This document shows, one piece after another, positions 1 through 8,483 of a stretch of 64,000 nucleotides of DNA. This DNA comes from Campylobacter vulpis. GTDB taxonomy: Bacteria; Campylobacterota; Campylobacteria; Campylobacterales; Campylobacteraceae. The notes beneath the pieces are model-generated. The model was given only the letters and a program-made list of their open reading frames with translations. It made no database searches and was not told the origin of the DNA. The stretch is taken from NCBI RefSeq assembly GCF_014217995.1, contig NZ_CP041617.1, positions 434,001 through 498,000 on the forward strand. The letters are read 5' to 3'. The number at the start of each line of letters is the position of its first letter. Position 1 is the first letter of the stretch. The position numbers and the translations under genes were made by a program.

Positions 1-1420
1 GGTTTTAAATTTTCAAAAGGTCTTTTTAATTCCTCTTTTAAAAGCTCTTCGCAACACTGCTTAAAGTCTTTTTCTATCGTTCCTTCTATCCTAGCACCTC
101 CTTGCGTAGCGTTAAATATGCGAATGTCAAGCCACTTCTTAGCCTCTAAAATATCTTTTTCAAAACTATGCTTAAACATATTCCAATATAAATTTGTTTT
201 CACAAAACCTTCCCCACCATAAGCTAAAACGCTAAATTTCTTACTTTCACTCTCATAATCTTGCCCGTGTTGATAGTCTTTAGGGTGAGAAAAGCCACTT
301 TCATCATAGCTTAAATCCTCTGCCCGATTAAGATGATATTTTGCACTTTCAAGCATAAAGATAGCACAAAAGCTAAATTCGCCACGCTTGGACCTCCATA
401 ATGCAGGGCAAAATCATCGAGCTTAAAAGCCTTGATGAAAGGCAGGGTTTCGTTAAATACAATATAGCTTCTTTTGTATTGCTCCATATATTTAAGAGCG
501 TTTGGATGCACGACACTTTTAAGGATAAAGCAAATTCCCTCATCAAAATCCCCAAAATCGTGCTTAAAAAATTCCGCCGTAAAATCACTTCTTTCCACCA
601 TACATACAAAATCAGGCTTAATATTATGCTTTGCTAAAATAGGATAAGCACTATCCGCACAAAAGATTAAGGCTTTTTCTCTATACTCTTTTAAAAGAGG
701 AAGTTGCTTCATAAGGCTTGGTCCTGTGCTTACGATGATGGCAGTTTTGGCAATGTTCCCTCTTTTGTTTAAAAGTTCCTTAACGCTAGGACGACTTACA
801 ATGAAAGGAAGATTATGGATAAAATGCCCCACACCTTGTAAGGCGTCCTCTAGGTTATTACCCTTGCTAAACATCGCTTGAGAAAAGGTTTCTTGTAAAT
901 CAAGGGCGAGTCTTTCATAATCTTGCTGAAAATTTTCATAATACTTAGCACCCAAATGCAAAACGAAAGTCTTAGCATAAGCTAAAAAAGGCTCTTTTGT
1001 GCAAAGCTCTCTTAAAATTTCATTATTTGTTTGATGATAGATGATGAGTTTTTGCTCTTTTAGCTCTTTTGAAAAATCAATGAGACTCAGGCACAGCCAT
1101 AAAAGCTCTAAATTTCTTTCAAATATTACCAAATGCTTATGGTGTGGGTTTTGAAGTAAGGCTTTATACAAAAGCCCATTGCCAAAGCCGTAAAAATAAA
1201 GCACAGGATAAAGAGCAAATTTATCATTGTAACGCTCTAAATTTTGCTTAAGTTCATTTAAGGGATTTTGATACATCACCCCCTCCTCTAAATTCGAAAG
1301 GTTAAGCTCTAAACTATCCTTTCCAAAGACGGGCTTAATGTGCGTATGTTTAATGCCTCTTAGCTCTAATTTTAGCGTTTGGTTTTCAAGAGCATTTAAA
1401 TTTTTTTCTAAAATAGTCAT
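1..1420 (-). pseudogene. Motility accessory factor (Maf/DUF115), frameshifted and cut by the window edge
   Basis: Maf proteins transfer nonulosonic acids such as pseudaminic acid onto flagellin. The first frame runs from the ATG at 1420 for 369 residues and has the central Maf region (IVSTGPSL near residue 229, then FCADSAYPILAKHNIKPDF and HYGGPSVANLAF). It stops just after IILIGQ. The next residues of the family (DLSYDESG, and later NATQGGARIEGT) are present in another frame, which stays open to base 1. The break is an extra AG dinucleotide at about 318-321 (CTCT on the + strand where CT would keep frame). The start overlaps the yebC stop as ATGA, so translation is probably coupled. The product is truncated unless the insertion reverts. 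The true 3' end lies outside the window. Confidence 0.85.
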
Positions 1421-2124
1421 TCTATATTCGTATAAACAGCTTGGACATCATCATCATCTTCTAATTTATCGAGCAGTTTTTCTATATCGGCTAGTTGCTC
1501 CTCACTAAAACTTACAGGCGAATTTGGCACATATTCAAGCCCTGCCTTTTTAAGCACCAAGCCCTTAGCTTCAATGGCATTGCTTAATTCCCCAAAAGCA
1601 GTATAATCACCGCTAATTAAAAGCTCTTCTTCATCTTGATTTAGTTCCTCAAGTCCTGCATCGATGAGGTCAAGCTCAAGCTCCTCTAAATCGCCCTCAA
1701 ATTTTTCTAAATGAAAAACCGCCTTTCTAGCAAACATAAAACCTAAAGCCCCGTTTTGCAACATTTCTCCACCATTTTTGTTAAAGATAGCCTTGACATT
1801 AGCCACGGTTCTGGTTGGATTATCACTCATACACTCAACCATTATCAAAGCTCCGTGCGGTGCTTTACCCTCATAATGTATGCTTTTAATCTCCGCACTA
1901 TCCTTACCGCTTGCCCTTTTGATTGCGGCGTCGATGTTGTCTTTTGGCATATTATTTGCCTTAGCGGTGGCGATGGCAGAACGGAGTTTAGGATTCATAT
2001 CAGGGTCGCTTCCTCCCTCTTTTGCTGCGACTTGTATGGCTTTAGCAAGTTTGGGGAAAAGCTTACTCATCTTGTCCCATCTGGCTTCTTTTGAGGCTCT
2101 GCGGTATTCAAATGCACGTCCCAT
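1417..2124 (-). CDS. yebC: YebC/PmpR-family regulatory protein
   Basis: The protein has 235 residues, the usual YebC length. It opens with the family signature [21 protein letters not shown], followed by the [14 protein letters not shown] and [14 protein letters not shown] segments, and it ends in the acidic YVPNSPVSF...YTNIE region. Family members are cytosolic. They were described as DNA-binding regulators, and some are now tied to relief of ribosome stalling. The ATG at 2124 has AGAAAGGA just upstream. A maf gene follows with an ATGA overlap, an unusual partner for yebC. Identification is firm; the exact role in this organism is not. Confidence 0.95.
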   Translation of the reverse strand: MGRAFEYRRASKEARWDKMSKLFPKLAKAIQVAAKEGGSDPDMNPKLRSAIATAKANNMPKDNIDAAIKRASGKDSAEIKSIHYEGKAPHGALIMVECMSDNPTRTVANVKAIFNKNGGEMLQNGALGFMFARKAVFHLEKFEGDLEELELDLIDAGLEELNQDEEELLISGDYTAFGELSNAIEAKGLVLKKAGLEYVPNSPVSFSEEQLADIEKLLDKLEDDDDVQAVYTNIE

Positions 2125-2155
2125 AGTGTCCTTTCTTAGTCTTTTTAAAGTTGAA

Positions 2156-2161
2156 AGTATA
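2156..2161 (-). promoter_or_regulatory. Likely -10 box of yebC-maf
   Basis: TATACT on the minus strand sits in an AT-rich stretch 32 bases before the yebC ATG, a normal spacing for a Campylobacter sigma-70 promoter. These promoters often lack a clear -35 box. Inferred from sequence only. Confidence 0.4.
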
Positions 2162-2194
2162 AAATAATAAGGCTTTAAGGGTGTTTAAAATTTA

Positions 2195-2250
2195 ATTTTA
2201 TACCCAAAAATCTCCTAATATCTTGCTGGGTATAAAATGGGTATAAAAAT
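2195..2250. repeat. 12-bp inverted repeat plus 11-bp tandem repeat
   Basis: ATTTTATACCCA (2195-2206) is perfectly inverted at 2227-2238 (TGGGTATAAAAT). The unit TGGGTATAAAA also occurs twice in direct tandem (2227-2237 and 2238-2248). It lies in the 234-base gap between yebC and the tRNA, in which I see no gene. The arrangement resembles integrase arm-type sites found near tRNA insertion points, but no integrase or tRNA-end duplication is visible. Confidence 0.6.
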
Positions 2251-2358
2251 ATTAGCGAAATATAACGAATAAAAATAGGGTTTCCATTTTTTGATTTTTA
2301 TAAAAGTCATATTTTTCCATTGTTTGAAAGGGGTTAGTGAAAATACGGAATAAAATAA

Positions 2359-2435
2359 TGGTGGATTTAGCAGGACTCGAACCTGCGACCAACCGGTTAT
2401 GAGCCGGTTGCTCTAACCAACTGAGCTATAAATCC
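2359..2435 (-). tRNA. tRNA with CAU anticodon (elongator Met, or Ile2)
   Basis: A 77-nt cloverleaf with encoded CCA: acceptor GGATTTA pairs with TAAATCC, discriminator A, D arm GCTC...GAGC, anticodon loop CTCATAA and T arm with GGTTCGAGTCC. The anticodon is CAU. It is not the initiator: the acceptor 1-72 pair is formed, and the anticodon stem lacks the three consecutive G-C pairs expected of an initiator. CAU is also used by the lysidine-modified tRNA-Ile2, and the two cannot be separated with certainty by eye. Confidence 0.93.
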
Positions 2436-2457
2436 ACTGGCTTGGTTTAAAGCCGAA

Positions 2458-2463
2458 ATTATA
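2458..2463 (-). promoter_or_regulatory. -10 box of the tRNA gene
   Basis: A perfect TATAAT on the minus strand lies 22 bases before the mature tRNA 5' end, in the short gap after rodA. Position and sequence fit a sigma-70 promoter. Confidence 0.55.
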
Positions 2464-2486
2464 GCTTAAAATCCTTAAAAAGAAAT

Positions 2487-3587
2487 TTAACCTTTTATTT
2501 TATCCGTCCAAAAAAATCTAAAGGTAATTAAGTGCTGTAAAATGCCGAAAAAGACCATAAAGGTTGTAAAAGAGCTTCCTCCATAGCTAAAAAAGGGCAT
2601 AGGCACACCAACTACCGGTGCAAAGCCAACAGTCATAGAGATATTAACGGCTGTGTAAATAAAGATAAACAAAGCAACACAATTAATCACAACGCGTGTG
2701 AAATAATCTTCTTTAAATTTGTAATTTAAACTTAATAAATGAAAAATGAGTAAAGCATACAAAAGCACTAAAAATAAAGCCCCAAAAAAGCCAAAACGCT
2801 CTACAACATAAGCAAAGATAAAATCACTTGTTGAAATAGGCAGGAATTTAGAATGTGTTTGCGTGGCTTCATCTTGCACCTTACCGCTAAGTCCCCCGCT
2901 ACCTATGGCGATGATGGATTGTGCGACTTGATGACTGGGCTTTTCAGATAAAAAATCGTGAATTCTTTGCTTTTGATAAGGTTTTAAAAAATGTGTATAA
3001 ATAAGCGGTGAGGCAAGAGCTAGAGCTAAAAAGATGCTAAGCCAAATTTTGTAATTCACCCCAATGATAAAAAGCACACCAAAACCTACAATTAAAAGAA
3101 TGCTTGCTGTTCCAAGGTCTGGTTCTTGCGTGATGAGAAGAAAGGGCAAGAGTATGAAAAAGCTTAATTTCATAAAATCCTTGACTCCATAGCCTTCTTT
3201 TGGCGGAGGATTTTGGTAGATAAGATAGGCTAACATTAAAATAAAAGCAGGTTTAAAAAGCTCGGAAGGCTGGATAGTAAAGGAAGTAAAAGGGATAGCA
3301 AGCCATCTTTTTGCTCCCAAATTCTCCACGCCAAATAAATCTACGCTTAAAAGTAAAGCGATATTAATCCAGTAAAGCACAGGGATAAGCCAAATAAATC
3401 TTCTAAGTGGTAAAAGAAAAAAGAAAGAAAAGGTCAAAAAGCCCACGCAAATGTAAATAAACTGCTTTTCGGCTAGCCTCGCACTTGCTTCATAAATAAG
3501 AAAAAAAGAAAGTATAATGATAGGTAGGATAAGTATGGGCTGAATATAGTCAAAATGCGTAAGTATTCTTCTGTCAAGTTTAAACAA
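2487..3587 (-). CDS. rodA: Rod-shape glycosyltransferase RodA (SEDS family)
   Basis: RodA is an inner-membrane SEDS peptidoglycan polymerase that works with PBP2 in cell elongation. The protein is hydrophobic throughout, with about ten membrane spans. It carries family motifs: GAKRWL and QPSELFKPA in the middle, TQEPDLGTA, and the C-terminal VGVPMPFFSYGGSS. I chose the TTG at 3587 (MFKLDRRILTHFDY, 366 residues) because AAAGG precedes it at good spacing. A farther upstream ATG at 3641 would add 18 non-family residues and consume the promoter. It is transcribed divergently from the pseudouridine synthase gene. In C. jejuni the counterpart is mrdB. Confidence 0.95.
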   Translation of the reverse strand: MFKLDRRILTHFDYIQPILILPIIILSFFLIYEASARLAEKQFIYICVGFLTFSFFFLLPLRRFIWLIPVLYWINIALLLSVDLFGVENLGAKRWLAIPFTSFTIQPSELFKPAFILMLAYLIYQNPPPKEGYGVKDFMKLSFFILLPFLLITQEPDLGTASILLIVGFGVLFIIGVNYKIWLSIFLALALASPLIYTHFLKPYQKQRIHDFLSEKPSHQVAQSIIAIGSGGLSGKVQDEATQTHSKFLPISTSDFIFAYVVERFGFFGALFLVLLYALLIFHLLSLNYKFKEDYFTRVVINCVALFIFIYTAVNISMTVGFAPVVGVPMPFFSYGGSSFTTFMVFFGILQHLITFRFFWTDKIKG

Positions 3588-3614
3588 AATTTGCCTTTTG
3601 TGATAAAATACGCA

Positions 3615-3629
3615 ATTATACGCTAGAAT
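3615..3629. promoter_or_regulatory. Divergent -10 boxes for rodA and the pseudouridine synthase gene
   Basis: On the minus strand, TATAAT (3620 down to 3615) is preceded by GCG and lies about 28 bases before the rodA TTG. On the plus strand, TAGAAT (3624-3629) lies 29 bases before the next gene's ATG. Both sit in the 71-base divergent gap. Confidence 0.45.
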
Positions 3630-3658
3630 ATTAAATTGCAAGGAAAGATAAGGATAAA

Positions 3659-4636
3659 ATGCAAACTTTTTTGGTTGATGAGAATTTAAGACTTGATGTG
3701 AAACTTGCTAAAATTCTTAATCAAAGTCGCTCACAAATTAGCCTACTCATAGAAAATAACGCCGTTTTAGTTAATGATGTCGTTCAAAATAAAAATTCCT
3801 TTAAACTCAAACAAGGCGATCTTATCACACTTAAAACCCTGCCGCAAAAAGAACTTAAAACACAATATGAAGTGAATTTTGATGTTGATGTTCTTTTTGA
3901 AGATGATGATATTTTGGTTTTAAATAAGCCTCAAAATTTGGTTGTTCACGGTGCAAGTAGCGTGAAAGAGGCAACTTTGGTTGATTGGCTACTTGCGAAA
4001 AAATATACGCTTTCAAATTTAGCAGGAGAGCTGCGTGCCGGGCTTGTGCATAGGCTAGATAAAGAAACGAGTGGGGCAATTATCATTGCGAAAAATAATT
4101 TTTCTCATCAGTTTTTAAGTGAGCAACTCCAAGATAAAAGCTTGGGTAGAATTTACCTTGCGTTAATTGACTTGCCACTAAAAGAGGATAAAATAATTCT
4201 CAATAAAGCTTTAGCAAGAAGTATGCAAAATCGCATTAAAAAAGTTGCTCTTGAAGAGAGAGATTTGACTTCAAAAATGCAGGCAAAAGAGGCTAAAAGT
4301 GCTTTTATAAATTTGGCACTTGGTAAAGATGTCAATTTAATCGCAGCAAAGCTTTTTAGCGGGAGAACGCATCAAATAAGAGCACATTTAGCAAGTATCA
4401 ACCGCCATATTTTAGGTGATACGCTTTATGGTTATAAGGGAAATGAAGCCTGTAGGGTGATGTTGCACGCTTATTATGTGTATTTTAAACATCCAAAAAC
4501 AAATGAAACAATTTTTGTTAAAGCACCTTTAATGCAAGATTTTAAAGAGCTTTTAGAAAAAAAACTTTTAATAGGAGAAGATAATGAGACAATTTCACTT
4601 AAGCATTTGCTTGGCGAGTTTAACTCTTTTATTTAG
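3659..4636 (+). CDS. Ribosomal large-subunit pseudouridine synthase, RluA/RluD family
   Basis: It isomerises uridine to pseudouridine in rRNA (or tRNA, depending on the subfamily). An N-terminal S4 RNA-binding domain (residues about 1-70, LDVKLAKIL and INNAVLVNDV-type pattern) is followed by the catalytic domain. The signature GLVHRLDKETSG near residue 130 contains the catalytic Asp of HRLD. The second motif, GRTHQIRAHL, is near residue 236. RBS AAGGAT precedes the ATG. The 3' end runs 53 bases into flpA in another frame. The precise uridine target cannot be read from sequence. Confidence 0.93.
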   Translation: MQTFLVDENLRLDVKLAKILNQSRSQISLLIENNAVLVNDVVQNKNSFKLKQGDLITLKTLPQKELKTQYEVNFDVDVLFEDDDILVLNKPQNLVVHGASSVKEATLVDWLLAKKYTLSNLAGELRAGLVHRLDKETSGAIIIAKNNFSHQFLSEQLQDKSLGRIYLALIDLPLKEDKIILNKALARSMQNRIKKVALEERDLTSKMQAKEAKSAFINLALGKDVNLIAAKLFSGRTHQIRAHLASINRHILGDTLYGYKGNEACRVMLHAYYVYFKHPKTNETIFVKAPLMQDFKELLEKKLLIGEDNETISLKHLLGEFNSFI

Positions 4637-5804
4637 TGCTTGTAGTGTGGCTGAACTTACCACACCTAAGCAAATGCAACTCAATGAAAGCTTACCAAAG
4701 GTGCAAAATCTTAAAAGTATAAGTGATTTAAGTAATGTTGCCTTTGAGTGGGAGCCTTTGTATGGTGAGAATATACAAGGCTTTTATCTTTACCGCTCAA
4801 GCGAAAAAGAGCCGCAAATGAAGCTTGTAGCGACTATTAAGGATAAATTTCAAACGCATTATGTTGATACAAAATTAGAAAGTGGGACGAAGTATCAATA
4901 TATGATGAAAACTTTCAACGAGCAAGGACATTTTTCAGAGGAAGGGCAGGTAATAGAAATTGCAACCCAGCCACGCCCAGAGCCTTTAGCCTTTGTGCAA
5001 GCAATTACAAATTTGCCTGAACGCATTAAACTTATTTGGCGTCCACATACAGATTTAAGGGTCAATGCCTATATTATTGAAAAAAAGAGAGTGGAGGATA
5101 AAAAATTTGCAAAAATTGGTGAAGTGAAAAATCGCTTGAGTGCCGAATTTATCGATGAGGTTAAGGCAAATGAAAATTTTTTATATAGAGTGAGTGCTTT
5201 GACCTTTGATGGGATTCAAAGTGAGCCTAGCGAGGTGTTAAATTCGACCAGTAAAGCTTTGCCGCCTGAAATAACGCATTTAAGTGCAAGTAATGATCTT
5301 AACGGAAAAATTATATTAAGTTGGGATACGCCTGTATATGAGGATTTTTCTTATTTTAAAATTTATGCGACAAGTTCGAGCTTTTTACCCTTTACGCTTT
5401 TGGCAAAAACAGATAAAAATAACTATGAGGACATCGTGCAGGGTGCTGGAGAAAGTAAGCAATATAAAATCACTATGGTAGATAAAGACGGCTTGGAAAG
5501 TCCTATGCCTAAAAAGAGTGTCGAGGGTAAGACTTTGGGACTTCCTGCTAGTCCTAGCATTATCCTAGCACAAATTACAAGTGAGGGCATTGTGCTAGAG
5601 TGGGTAGATAACGATAATAGAGCCGTAGAATATGAAGTAAGGCGTTATGGAGGGGAGCAAAACGCTGTTTTTAAAGGAATTAAAGAAAAAAGATTAAGAG
5701 ATATTAAGGCTTTAGCAGGAGTGGAGTATAGTTATGAGGTGATTGGCATTGATGAACTTGGACAACGCTCAGCACCCTCATCTAGGGTCAAAGCAGCACA
5801 ATAA
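4584..5804 (+). CDS. flpA: Fibronectin type III lipoprotein FlpA (fibronectin-binding adhesin)
   Basis: In C. jejuni FlpA (Cj1279c) is an outer-membrane lipoprotein that binds host fibronectin and aids adherence. Here 406 residues start with a lipoprotein signal whose lipobox ends FSAC at Cys20. Four FN3-like repeats follow, recognisable from their Trp strand motifs (FEWEPL, LIWRPH, LSWDTP, LEWVDN), at about 45-130, 140-225, 230-315 and 325-400. AGGAGA precedes the ATG at good spacing, which supports a start inside the 3' end of the preceding gene. The next gene, trmB, starts in the TAATG stop/start overlap, so the run is one operon. Confidence 0.93.
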   Translation: MRQFHLSICLASLTLLFSACSVAELTTPKQMQLNESLPKVQNLKSISDLSNVAFEWEPLYGENIQGFYLYRSSEKEPQMKLVATIKDKFQTHYVDTKLESGTKYQYMMKTFNEQGHFSEEGQVIEIATQPRPEPLAFVQAITNLPERIKLIWRPHTDLRVNAYIIEKKRVEDKKFAKIGEVKNRLSAEFIDEVKANENFLYRVSALTFDGIQSEPSEVLNSTSKALPPEITHLSASNDLNGKIILSWDTPVYEDFSYFKIYATSSSFLPFTLLAKTDKNNYEDIVQGAGESKQYKITMVDKDGLESPMPKKSVEGKTLGLPASPSIILAQITSEGIVLEWVDNDNRAVEYEVRRYGGEQNAVFKGIKEKRLRDIKALAGVEYSYEVIGIDELGQRSAPSSRVKAAQ

Positions 5805-6976
5805 TGCCAAATTTTAAAGCTAAAATCATAAAAGAGCTAACTTTGCCTTTTGAAAAAGACGGAGTAAGCTTTCTTTTTAAGGCGGAAAATACGAACATTA
5901 CGCTGATTTTTACACAAGTTTTGGAGCAAAGCTTTTTTTTACAAATCAAAAAGGAAAAAAACACCTTTATCATCAAGGCAGATAAACACTCTAAGCCGTC
6001 TAAAATAGGCTATTTGCAAAAGGCTTTGAAGGTTTTTAAGGAGAATTTTTGCGAGGGAATTTTAAATGAGGCTTTCGGCTTAAAAAATAATGCTTTAGTG
6101 GAGCAAACACCCTTGATTGTCAAAGATTTTGAAGAGCTTTTAGTAAGACTTGAGAAAGAAGAGAAAATTTATATAGAAATAGGCTTTGGCTCGGGCAGAC
6201 ACTTGCTCTTTAAGGCGAAGCAAAATCCTGAAATTTTAATGCTTGGAGTAGAAATTTACACTCCAGCTCTCACTCAAGTAGCCAAACTTGCTAAGGCACA
6301 TAATTTAAATAATATCCTTTTAGTTCAAAGTGATGCGAGGCTTTTATTAAGCGTTTTGAAAACTAAATCTATTGAAAAAATTTTTTTGCACTTTCCAGTG
6401 CCTTGGGAGGATAAGCCACATAGGAGGGTGATAAGTGAGGCGTTTTGCAAGGAGTGTGCGAGAGTTTTGAGGGGGGAATTTGAGCTTAGAACGGATAGTT
6501 TTGAATATTTTGATTTTACCTTGAAAGAATTTTTAATTTTTTCCAAACCGCAATTTTTGCTGAAAAAAAATGAAAATTTAGAAATTTCAAGCAAATACGA
6601 GGATAGGTGGAAAAAGCAAGAAAAAGACATTTATGATTTAATTGTTTGGGGACTTGATATGCCAGAGCAAAATCAGGGCGAAGAAAAGTTTGATTTTGCA
6701 AATTTATATTTAAACGCAAATCAAATAAAAGCTTTTTGGCAGCGGTTTGAAAAGAAAAGCATAAAAAGTAAGGATTATTTCTTAAGCTTTAGAAATCTTT
6801 ATGAAAGCGAAAAGGGTTTTATTTTAAAATGTGCTTTTGGAGCTTTTAATGCACCATCGCACGCTTATATTTTATTGGGCAAAAAGACGAAATTTCTTTT
6901 TAAAAATCCTTTAAAAACACAAGAAAATTTAAAGGCATTAGAAGAATTAAAGCATAAAATTGAACAATTTTCTTAA
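5804..6976 (+). CDS. trmB: tRNA (guanine-N7)-methyltransferase TrmB
   Basis: TrmB uses S-adenosylmethionine to methylate G46 in the tRNA variable loop. The SAM-binding motif IYIEIGFGSGRH is near residue 121, followed by LGVEIYTPAL and the family motif FLHFPVPWEDKPHRR near 195. At 390 residues it is much longer than E. coli TrmB (about 240). The extra length is an N-terminal region of about 110 residues plus a C-terminal tail, the form known in epsilonproteobacteria. Start and preceding stop overlap as TAATG. Confidence 0.94.
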   Translation: MPNFKAKIIKELTLPFEKDGVSFLFKAENTNITLIFTQVLEQSFFLQIKKEKNTFIIKADKHSKPSKIGYLQKALKVFKENFCEGILNEAFGLKNNALVEQTPLIVKDFEELLVRLEKEEKIYIEIGFGSGRHLLFKAKQNPEILMLGVEIYTPALTQVAKLAKAHNLNNILLVQSDARLLLSVLKTKSIEKIFLHFPVPWEDKPHRRVISEAFCKECARVLRGEFELRTDSFEYFDFTLKEFLIFSKPQFLLKKNENLEISSKYEDRWKKQEKDIYDLIVWGLDMPEQNQGEEKFDFANLYLNANQIKAFWQRFEKKSIKSKDYFLSFRNLYESEKGFILKCAFGAFNAPSHAYILLGKKTKFLFKNPLKTQENLKALEELKHKIEQFS

Positions 6977-7024
6977 GTTTTAAGCAAAATTAAAGCAAAA
7001 TTGCAAAAAAAGAAAAGGTAAAAA

Positions 7025-7690
7025 ATGGCAAATCTTATCGAGGCAAAAAAACTTTCTTTAGGTTATGATGAGTTGGTATTAAAAGAAGTAAGTTTTGCTT
7101 TTAAAAATGATGATTTTATTTTTATCACGGGCAAGAGTGGAAGTGGTAAAAGCACACTTTTAAAGTCTTTTTATGGAGATTTAGAGCTGCTTTCAGGGCA
7201 GCTTGAAGTGTGTGGGGCAAGTATGAGAAAGATAGGAAATTTAGAGCTTTTAAAGCTGCGTCAAAGGATAGGAATTATCTTTCAAGATTATAAACTCATA
7301 CAAGAATATAGCATAGAAAAAAATGTGATGCTTCCCTTAATGATTAAGGGTTATTCTAAAAAAATTTGCCAAGAACAAGCGGCTAAACTTTTAAAACATG
7401 TGAATTTGACCTTTAAAGCTGATAAAAAGCCTGACCAGCTTTCAGGTGGTGAGCAGCAAAGAGTGGCTATGGCTAGGGCTTTAGCACATAATCCTAAACT
7501 TTTGCTTTGTGATGAACCAACGGGGAATTTGGACGAGTATTCCTCTGATATTATTTGGACTCTTTTAAAGTCTGCTCGTGAGCTTTTGGGCACTTGTGTT
7601 GTGGTTGTAACGCATAGAATTCCTAGTAATTTAAGATTAAATTACAGAAGATTTAATATAGAAAATGGAAAAATGAATGAAATTTTTTAG
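7025..7690 (+). CDS. ftsE: Cell-division ABC ATPase FtsE
   Basis: FtsE powers the FtsEX complex at the division septum, which in other bacteria switches on peptidoglycan hydrolases through an EnvC-type partner. The 221 residues hold Walker A GKSGSGKST (about 37-45), a Q-loop in IIFQDYKL, the signature LSGGEQQR and Walker B LLLCDEPTGNLD. An ATG with AAAAGG upstream starts it. It overlaps ftsX by 14 bases, and an EnvC-like gene follows ftsX. Confidence 0.95.
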   Translation: MANLIEAKKLSLGYDELVLKEVSFAFKNDDFIFITGKSGSGKSTLLKSFYGDLELLSGQLEVCGASMRKIGNLELLKLRQRIGIIFQDYKLIQEYSIEKNVMLPLMIKGYSKKICQEQAAKLLKHVNLTFKADKKPDQLSGGEQQRVAMARALAHNPKLLLCDEPTGNLDEYSSDIIWTLLKSARELLGTCVVVVTHRIPSNLRLNYRRFNIENGKMNEIF

Positions 7691-8483
7691 AACGCACTTA
7701 TCTTTGATTTTACCTTTGCTTTTTATGATGTTTGCTTTTGAGTTTATTTTATTTTCTAATGCAACGCTAAATCACTATGAAAAAGTTGTCAATAAAGACT
7801 ATAATATCATCGTTACAAGTAGTGTAAGTCTTGATGAAAATATACTTAAAACAAAACTAAATAGCTTTGTTTCTTTTGAACTTTTGGATCCTAAAAATTT
7901 GATTGAAAGGCTTAAAAATGACATTTCGGATAAGAATTTAAAGCTTTTGCGTGATTCTTTGCCGAAATTTTATAGTATTAAACTTAATTATTTGCCAACT
8001 CAAAGCGAATTAAGTGATGTAGAAAATCAGCTTTTAAGTATTAAGGGTATTAGTAAGGTCGAAACCTTTGCTAAAACGCATAATAAGGTCTATTCTCTTC
8101 TTGTTTTAATGAAATTTATTTTTTGGTTTTTTCTAGTAATTATTATTTTGCTAAGTTTTATACTTTTCTTAAAACAAATGCGAATTTGGCTTTATGAGCA
8201 TACACAAAGAGTGGAGATAATGTGTCTTTTTGGAGCTCCTTTTTGGTTTCGCTCTTTTATGCTTTATAAGGTGGTGATAGTAGATTGCCTAATTGCTTTT
8301 ATAATTTTACTTATCTTTTTTACGCAAATTTATCATTTTTCTTTAATACAAGAGAGTTTGAAAGCTGTGGATATTAGTTTGCCTGAGATTAATTTTGTTT
8401 TACATTTAAGTTTGATTTTCTTAGGCACTTTGGCGGTTTGTTTGCTTTGTGTGAATTTTGTGATGTTTAAGGTTAAAAAATGA
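7677..8483 (+). CDS. ftsX: Cell-division membrane protein FtsX
   Basis: FtsX is the membrane half of FtsEX. The 268 residues show one N-terminal span (LILPLLFMMFAFEFILF), a periplasmic loop of about 100 residues, and three more spans near residues 145-165, 195-220 and 240-262, the standard FtsX four-span pattern. It overlaps ftsE at its start and the next gene by 4 bases at its end. FtsX sequences diverge widely, so the call leans partly on context. Confidence 0.88.
   Translation: MKFFRTHLSLILPLLFMMFAFEFILFSNATLNHYEKVVNKDYNIIVTSSVSLDENILKTKLNSFVSFELLDPKNLIERLKNDISDKNLKLLRDSLPKFYSIKLNYLPTQSELSDVENQLLSIKGISKVETFAKTHNKVYSLLVLMKFIFWFFLVIIILLSFILFLKQMRIWLYEHTQRVEIMCLFGAPFWFRSFMLYKVVIVDCLIAFIILLIFFTQIYHFSLIQESLKAVDISLPEINFVLHLSLIFLGTLAVCLLCVNFVMFKVKK

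Noticed and set aside
2359-2435. Initiator tRNA-fMet
   Set aside because: The acceptor stem is fully paired at its end and the anticodon stem lacks the three G-C pairs of initiators.
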